Source: Pedosphaera sp.
GTDB taxonomy: Bacteria > Verrucomicrobiota > Verrucomicrobiia > Limisphaerales > UBA9464
DNA: 26,580 nucleotides
Direction of reading: 5' to 3'
NCBI GenBank assembly: GCA_009695405.1
Contig: SIAZ01000012.1
Location: forward strand, 1-26,580
Position 1 is the first letter of the stretch. Each line of letters opens with the position of its first letter. The notes beneath the pieces are model-generated. The model had not been told where the DNA came from. It saw only the letters and a list, made by a program, of their open reading frames with translations, and did no database searches. Below, piece by piece: positions 25,001 through 26,580 of this stretch. A program made the translations under genes and the position numbers.

Positions 25001-26333
25001 TGATCCCGGAGCGTCAAATGTATTTTCACTGAGGGTCGATTTGGGCGTCCGGATTACGCCGCTGACCAACGGTATTTCGGTGTTGGTCACCAATACAATC
25101 CCCTCTTTGTCTGATTACTTTTCCTTTACGATTTCGACTAATGATATACTTGGAGTGACCTTTTCGCTGACTTCACCTTCAGCCGATGTGGATCTGGTTG
25201 CGGTTCGGGCACCCCTTTTTCCTCGATTAAACCGATTTGATTATCTTTCTTCAAATCTGGGCCTTTCCAACGAGATTATCGCCATCAGTCGGACTAGTTT
25301 ACCCGTTCCGCTAAGCCCAGGACTGTGGTACTTGGGTGTGGTCAATGTCTCAGGTGCCATTCCGGTCGTTTATACTTTAACTGCGACAGAGCAATCTGGT
25401 AGTTCACAACAGTTGGTTCCAGGTGTTGTCCGAAATGGGGCTCAGAATGGAGTGGTTGCGGACTACTTTTATGTCGATGTGCCTGATGGCCCGATGGGAT
25501 TGCGAGTGAGTGTAAAATCTTTGGATAGTCAGTTAATAGTGTCGGGTCGACGGGAATTACCGTTACCGACGTTGACAGTTTTTGATTATCAAACTGGGAG
25601 TACAGCCAGCACCAACAAGGATTTGATCATCACAATCGGATCACAGCCGGTTCCATTGAGTCAGGGGCGATGGTACTTCTCTGTAAGTGGTCGTTCTGGT
25701 TTTGCTTCGCCCTACAGCATTGTAGCTGAGTTGAGTCCAAGTTTCCAAGATCTGCTCCCCTTATCGGATGGATTCAGTTTTCTTGCTGCATCAACCGGCG
25801 GGCCAGGGGTACAGGATTTCTTCTTTAGTAATCCGGGCCCAGTGTCGGCGCTTGCATTTGAGATTTATGATCTAACGGGACCGGCAGACTTGCAGCTGAG
25901 TTCGGATAATCCCCTGCCGGTATCTCAGATTTTTTACTCAAATATCCGTCCGAATATGGACTCTGAACTCGTGGTTTTGCGGGCAGGAACTGAGACCAAT
26001 TCATTGGCCCGAGACTGGTATTTGAGGGTTACCCTGCCGTCGACAAATAGTATGACCTTCCGAGTTCGAGCGCAGGTGGAGACAGATTTACCGCCCATTG
26101 AAGAGGCTTTGATCCTAGTTCCAATTGCTGGAGCGGACGGCTCGATTGCTGCCTTACGTTGGCAGTCTATTGCGGGTGAACGGTATCGTATTGATGTGAC
26201 GACGAGTCTTATTCCTCCGATAGTTTGGACGCCTATCAGTACTAACACGGCAACATCTGGTAGCACGCAAGTGGAAATCCCCTCAGTACCCGTTGATCAG
26301 GCGCGTTATTTCCGAGTACTACAATTACCCTAG
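19080..26333 (+). CDS. Giant secreted subtilisin-like (S8) serine protease, 2417 aa, multidomain
   Basis: The N-terminus has a signal-like segment (residues 6-20), then a propeptide with GLRIISYIPNNAFLVQG, as in KP-43-type subtilases. The S8 domain spans about 300-680: Asp314 (NVNDSGID), His344 (EGHGTHVAG), oxyanion Asn458 (FVFAAGNSG), Ser613 (SGTSMAVP). A KP-43-like beta-barrel follows (about 720-820, HLTLVWTDPPG, VNDLDLIV). Further modules: a PPC-like region around Tyr1028, a P-domain-like unit (about 1083-1205, ending GSLNSVQLQV), a PPC-like region around Tyr1302, and a second P-domain-like unit starting near 1359 and ending near 1870 that is interrupted by a LamG-like segment. Four PPC-like repeats of about 115 residues are centred on Tyr1967, 2084, 2199 and 2314. 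The final domain ends RYFRVLQLP. No PEP-CTERM or LPXTG tail is seen. It is probably exported and active outside the cell; export by the adjacent machine is inferred. Confidence 0.9.
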   Translation: MRLSRRLIYSLALVALVLGVHRWVQPPLPQPTILLVAMETASLTRLAASSRTALSTAELAQIRMKQLNFVELPIGARPNPGDTEFPWRARNSTKSGKALQQDPQSLDLRNAVIDTASAVPVAIPHGLLAGAEPGFHLVQSVHEPDVAFRRKIEATGLRIISYIPNNAFLVQGTTDDANRLALDPEVVALPAWQPSFKLEPELLTRVIDGRPLENGERLMISVTDPAALERLASVGVQEVTRQRSPFGLLVTVEVPVDSLVALAQSPDIHLIEKARGRELLNDRSGFLLGSATDLTNTVSYEGLTGSNVVINVNDSGIDWKHPDLVNRVLTVGGTTNLLSDQEGHGTHVAGTIAGSGSKSSGVKEPVQGSVTNANFRGHAPEAKLFILPIDLKTGPTISDIFLQEQAARTNALISNNSWGYAGVYDYNSISASYDAASRDALPDESGEQPVLFVFAAGNSGGGGENGVGGLRGSVSVPGNAKNVITVGALESQRKLTNSVIVDQLGRVVWAGGHQFRTPLTNDTLKTNLVLRASSDTDTEVADYSSRGNVSVGIEGDFGRFKPDVVAPGSQILSARSSQWSLDTEYDTNSVQYALFEDLNRPVEPFYRFLSGTSMAVPAISGVLAQIQEFWERPNRSIPKYVQPAAFKAMLINSARVTSDTYAPDFRATMNYSGWGRPNLPRALDSGVRVTRAGGGVAELAGFSGDLFTGASYLVRLHPNPTEAATNSPFHLTLVWTDPPGNPAAGVKLVNDLDLIVSNTVTGEVFVGNSFDREGLSLPYPGTNLVEVVEEGVTNSVFDAVNNVERVIIPPPLSSEYVIQIFARRVNVNALSARTYKAPEGAAAGYLHPAYATNIVQDFVVAISSDASSSNSVVATAEFLTESVAALVRVQPSEVTVVQANGVPISAGRVGANSPLFGGLNGQSNQWHFFIFTNLFDPIAAQATGLTNGRYVEFAISSGVNLARPRGTGQTGRKLRDPELGPDLDLYMSKDPGLMLLTPLVVGAAQRSAQQGSGERIEVTNAPANGEVYYIAVKSEDQQAGEFELIVRSSDQPFSKPGPNGLELLMTPIGGSRVIPDGTPDVPGVIRYFGSGPSGLVRNVTLIQSLFHDNFPDLQGTLIHQGYGATVNNRRAIRDLDTGQFVVNGGATGLFDDIPGLRFAYGQPTDGPSTSLLDFAGLNVGGAWNYLLQDDVLGASGSLNSVQLQVQPERLTAFDTIEFGTVCLGPKGYDFRLRLVPPDASRFIIQVTNMLPKGLPLEVYVRREAFPDPSNPDVNDRVATITSPSGLISISIRDVPPLQSGVYFVLFHNPSAVNLCFDVALYGERNLSGRFTSTLSGTSTNLSDVARTLASIQVQDGRPVSDIDVAVRLGHDRVSDLALRLESPTGLETLLFENRGLTATNGLGGVLLSSNYQHVAITLDRVAQRAVLYFNGEEVAAGFVPLTASNQANSFRIGHSPSKIYAEQAVRLDDIGLWRRPLRGDEVRRIYDEGLFGRGKLPIQAAQGLVSLWPFDGSGMDLIGGASASLSGTTGTAGQVGRGLTFRGPGVGSSSSPGLVTNSQVAQLSSQVAFSLDAWVRPVSGNQSVVVAGWFNSVSKVFGPALLVGYPAPLGNGPGSLSAVFIDATGDRRVISSAPGLFTASGIITNRAFAVFSDRTNGVYTPIKFAQPPYLSRVSPATIVSNDWETLPAGRYGAGTNLIEGWEVLTNNVEVVGSDGQEALVLDLKNASILRRYDFNTGQAYSAYVTMRTSPKASNLVSVEIQIDGVETASFNGSPNWTTNRVNFVATTGRTALGIRALLPAASDTNQLSGLEIGRVWINQSGSILTYQPEEPLRPLAGRSGLGDWRLSMTDARGDVSGALIDWQLRLTFMPTNAAAVRLANGITYTTNLIGDQPRYFIVDVPLEAERATNLLTNLSGGPLYLLYSETGLPDMTESTDVLLGGPVSTGGQLKSVLNANFPPLLPQGQRYYMAVRSFDPGASNVFSLRVDLGVRITPLTNGISVLVTNTIPSLSDYFSFTISTNDILGVTFSLTSPSADVDLVAVRAPLFPRLNRFDYLSSNLGLSNEIIAISRTSLPVPLSPGLWYLGVVNVSGAIPVVYTLTATEQSGSSQQLVPGVVRNGAQNGVVADYFYVDVPDGPMGLRVSVKSLDSQLIVSGRRELPLPTLTVFDYQTGSTASTNKDLIITIGSQPVPLSQGRWYFSVSGRSGFASPYSIVAELSPSFQDLLPLSDGFSFLAASTGGPGVQDFFFSNPGPVSALAFEIYDLTGPADLQLSSDNPLPVSQIFYSNIRPNMDSELVVLRAGTETNSLARDWYLRVTLPSTNSMTFRVRAQVETDLPPIEEALILVPIAGADGSIAALRWQSIAGERYRIDVTTSLIPPIVWTPISTNTATSGSTQVEIPSVPVDQARYFRVLQLP

Positions 26334-26377
26334 GCTCACTAACGAAATTACATTTTTTGTAAAGGCGTGAACTGAGT

Positions 26378-26406
26378 GTAAGCGTACGCCCAACCTCATG
26401 GTTCCC
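26378..26406 (+). repeat. IS66 terminal inverted repeat (right end, IRR)
   Basis: A 29-nt repeat starting GTAAGCGTACGCC on the plus strand. It pairs with 119-147 as an inverted copy at 27 of 29 positions. Confidence 0.9.
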
Positions 26407-26467
26407 TAGTTAGCGAAAGTAGGATATTCCCCGATCGAAGGCGGGGAAGAAAGGTCGACCGACCGGA

Positions 26468-26580
26468 TTAGGCTTTCGCCGGTTTCCAGTTCCAAGGCAG
26501 GAGTTCGGCAACGGTATGGTTCGTTGCCTGTGGAATACGCCGCAACACATCCGTCAACCATGCCACCGGATCTAACCCGT
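26468..26580 (-). CDS. tnpC: IS66-family transposase TnpC, C-terminal 36 residues (partial)
   Basis: The minus strand frame entering from the right edge reads GLDPVAWLTDVLRRIP, then TVAELLPWNWKPAKA and a stop. 'W-L-x-D-V-L-x-R-I-P' and 'E-L-L-P-W-N-W' are the conserved C-terminal element of IS66 transposases. The catalytic DDE residues lie outside the window. The stop codon is 61 nt from the inner edge of the inverted repeat, as expected for the 3' end of tnpC. Confidence 0.93.
   Translation of the reverse strand, partial: GLDPVAWLTDVLRRIPQATNHTVAELLPWNWKPAKA

Larger units (their letters stand above)
26378..26580 (-). mobile_element. IS66-family insertion sequence, tnpC-proximal end (partial)
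   Basis: A GTAAGCG-tipped inverted repeat (26378-26406) is followed by the C-terminus of an IS66 transposase reading leftward, stop at 26468-26470. The element body lies to the right of the window. It is oriented the same way (genes on the minus strand) as the element at 1-147. The flanking octamer is AACTGAGT (26370-26377). The insertion lies 44 nt after the stop of the protease gene. Confidence 0.9.

Noticed and set aside
26346..26366. Possible terminator hairpin TTACA-TTTTTT-TGTAA after the protease gene
   Set aside because: The stem is only five mostly A-T pairs and no T-run follows, so it is too weak to call.
148..26377. Target-site duplication linking the two IS66 ends
   Set aside because: The octamers next to the two inverted repeats (ACCATAAA and AACTGAGT) do not match, so the two visible tips are not the two sides of one insertion event.
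1..26580. CRISPR arrays, riboswitches, prophage genes, rRNA genes
   Set aside because: No regularly spaced repeats, recognised riboswitch core, phage structural genes or rRNA segments were seen on either strand.

Overview
The window most likely comes from a member of the phylum Verrucomicrobia (now Verrucomicrobiota), judging by protein family content. The four-gene 'Verru_Chthon' pseudopilin cassette, the Ala-Phe-(T/S)-Leu-(I/L/V)-Glu prepilin signatures and a giant multidomain extracellular subtilase with Thr-Asn-rich linkers are typical of that phylum. Base composition looks balanced (about half G+C by eye). Genus cannot be assigned from the sequence alone.

Layout. (1) Positions 1-147 are the 5' end of an IS66-family insertion sequence (start of tnpA on the minus strand, 29-nt terminal inverted repeat at 119-147). 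(2) 144-2547, minus strand, is a probable operon: a TlpA-like membrane-anchored thioredoxin, an MFS transporter split over three frames by two homopolymer indels, and a small hypothetical gene whose 3' end abuts the IS and uses a stop codon inside its inverted repeat. (3) 2644-2720 is a tRNA-Arg(CCG) with encoded CCA, divergent from that operon. (4) 3076-9114, plus strand, is the motor and platform block of a type IV filament machine: PilB/GspE-like ATPase 1, PilT-like ATPase, PilB/GspE-like ATPase 2 and PilC/GspF platform protein. (5) 9257-9844 is a BrnT/BrnA-like toxin-antitoxin pair embedded in the cluster. (6) 9881-19056 is a tight run of pilin-like genes: two GspG-like pseudopilins, then Verru_Chthon cassette proteins in the order D-B-C-A. 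In order and N-terminal features these look like GspH-I-J-K, with A a very large (1552 aa) GspK-like protein. (7) 19080-26333 encodes a 2417-residue subtilisin-like (S8) protease with P-domain, LamG-like and repeated PPC-like modules, 23 nt behind the cassette. (8) 26378-26580 is the 3' end of an IS66 element (inverted repeat and C-terminus of TnpC on the minus strand).

How it may work. ATPases 1 and 2 with PilC could drive assembly of a short pseudopilus made of the two G-like major subunits and the D/B/C/A minor subunits, and PilT could drive retraction. The adjacent giant protease is the obvious candidate for a dedicated exported substrate or surface-anchored effector. No secretin, GspL/M or PilM/N/O-like alignment proteins, or prepilin peptidase are present, so these must be encoded elsewhere.

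The two IS66 ends lie in the same orientation and bracket the whole 26.2 kb segment. This is either a composite-transposon-like arrangement or an assembly contig that ends in a multicopy IS; the window cannot decide between these.
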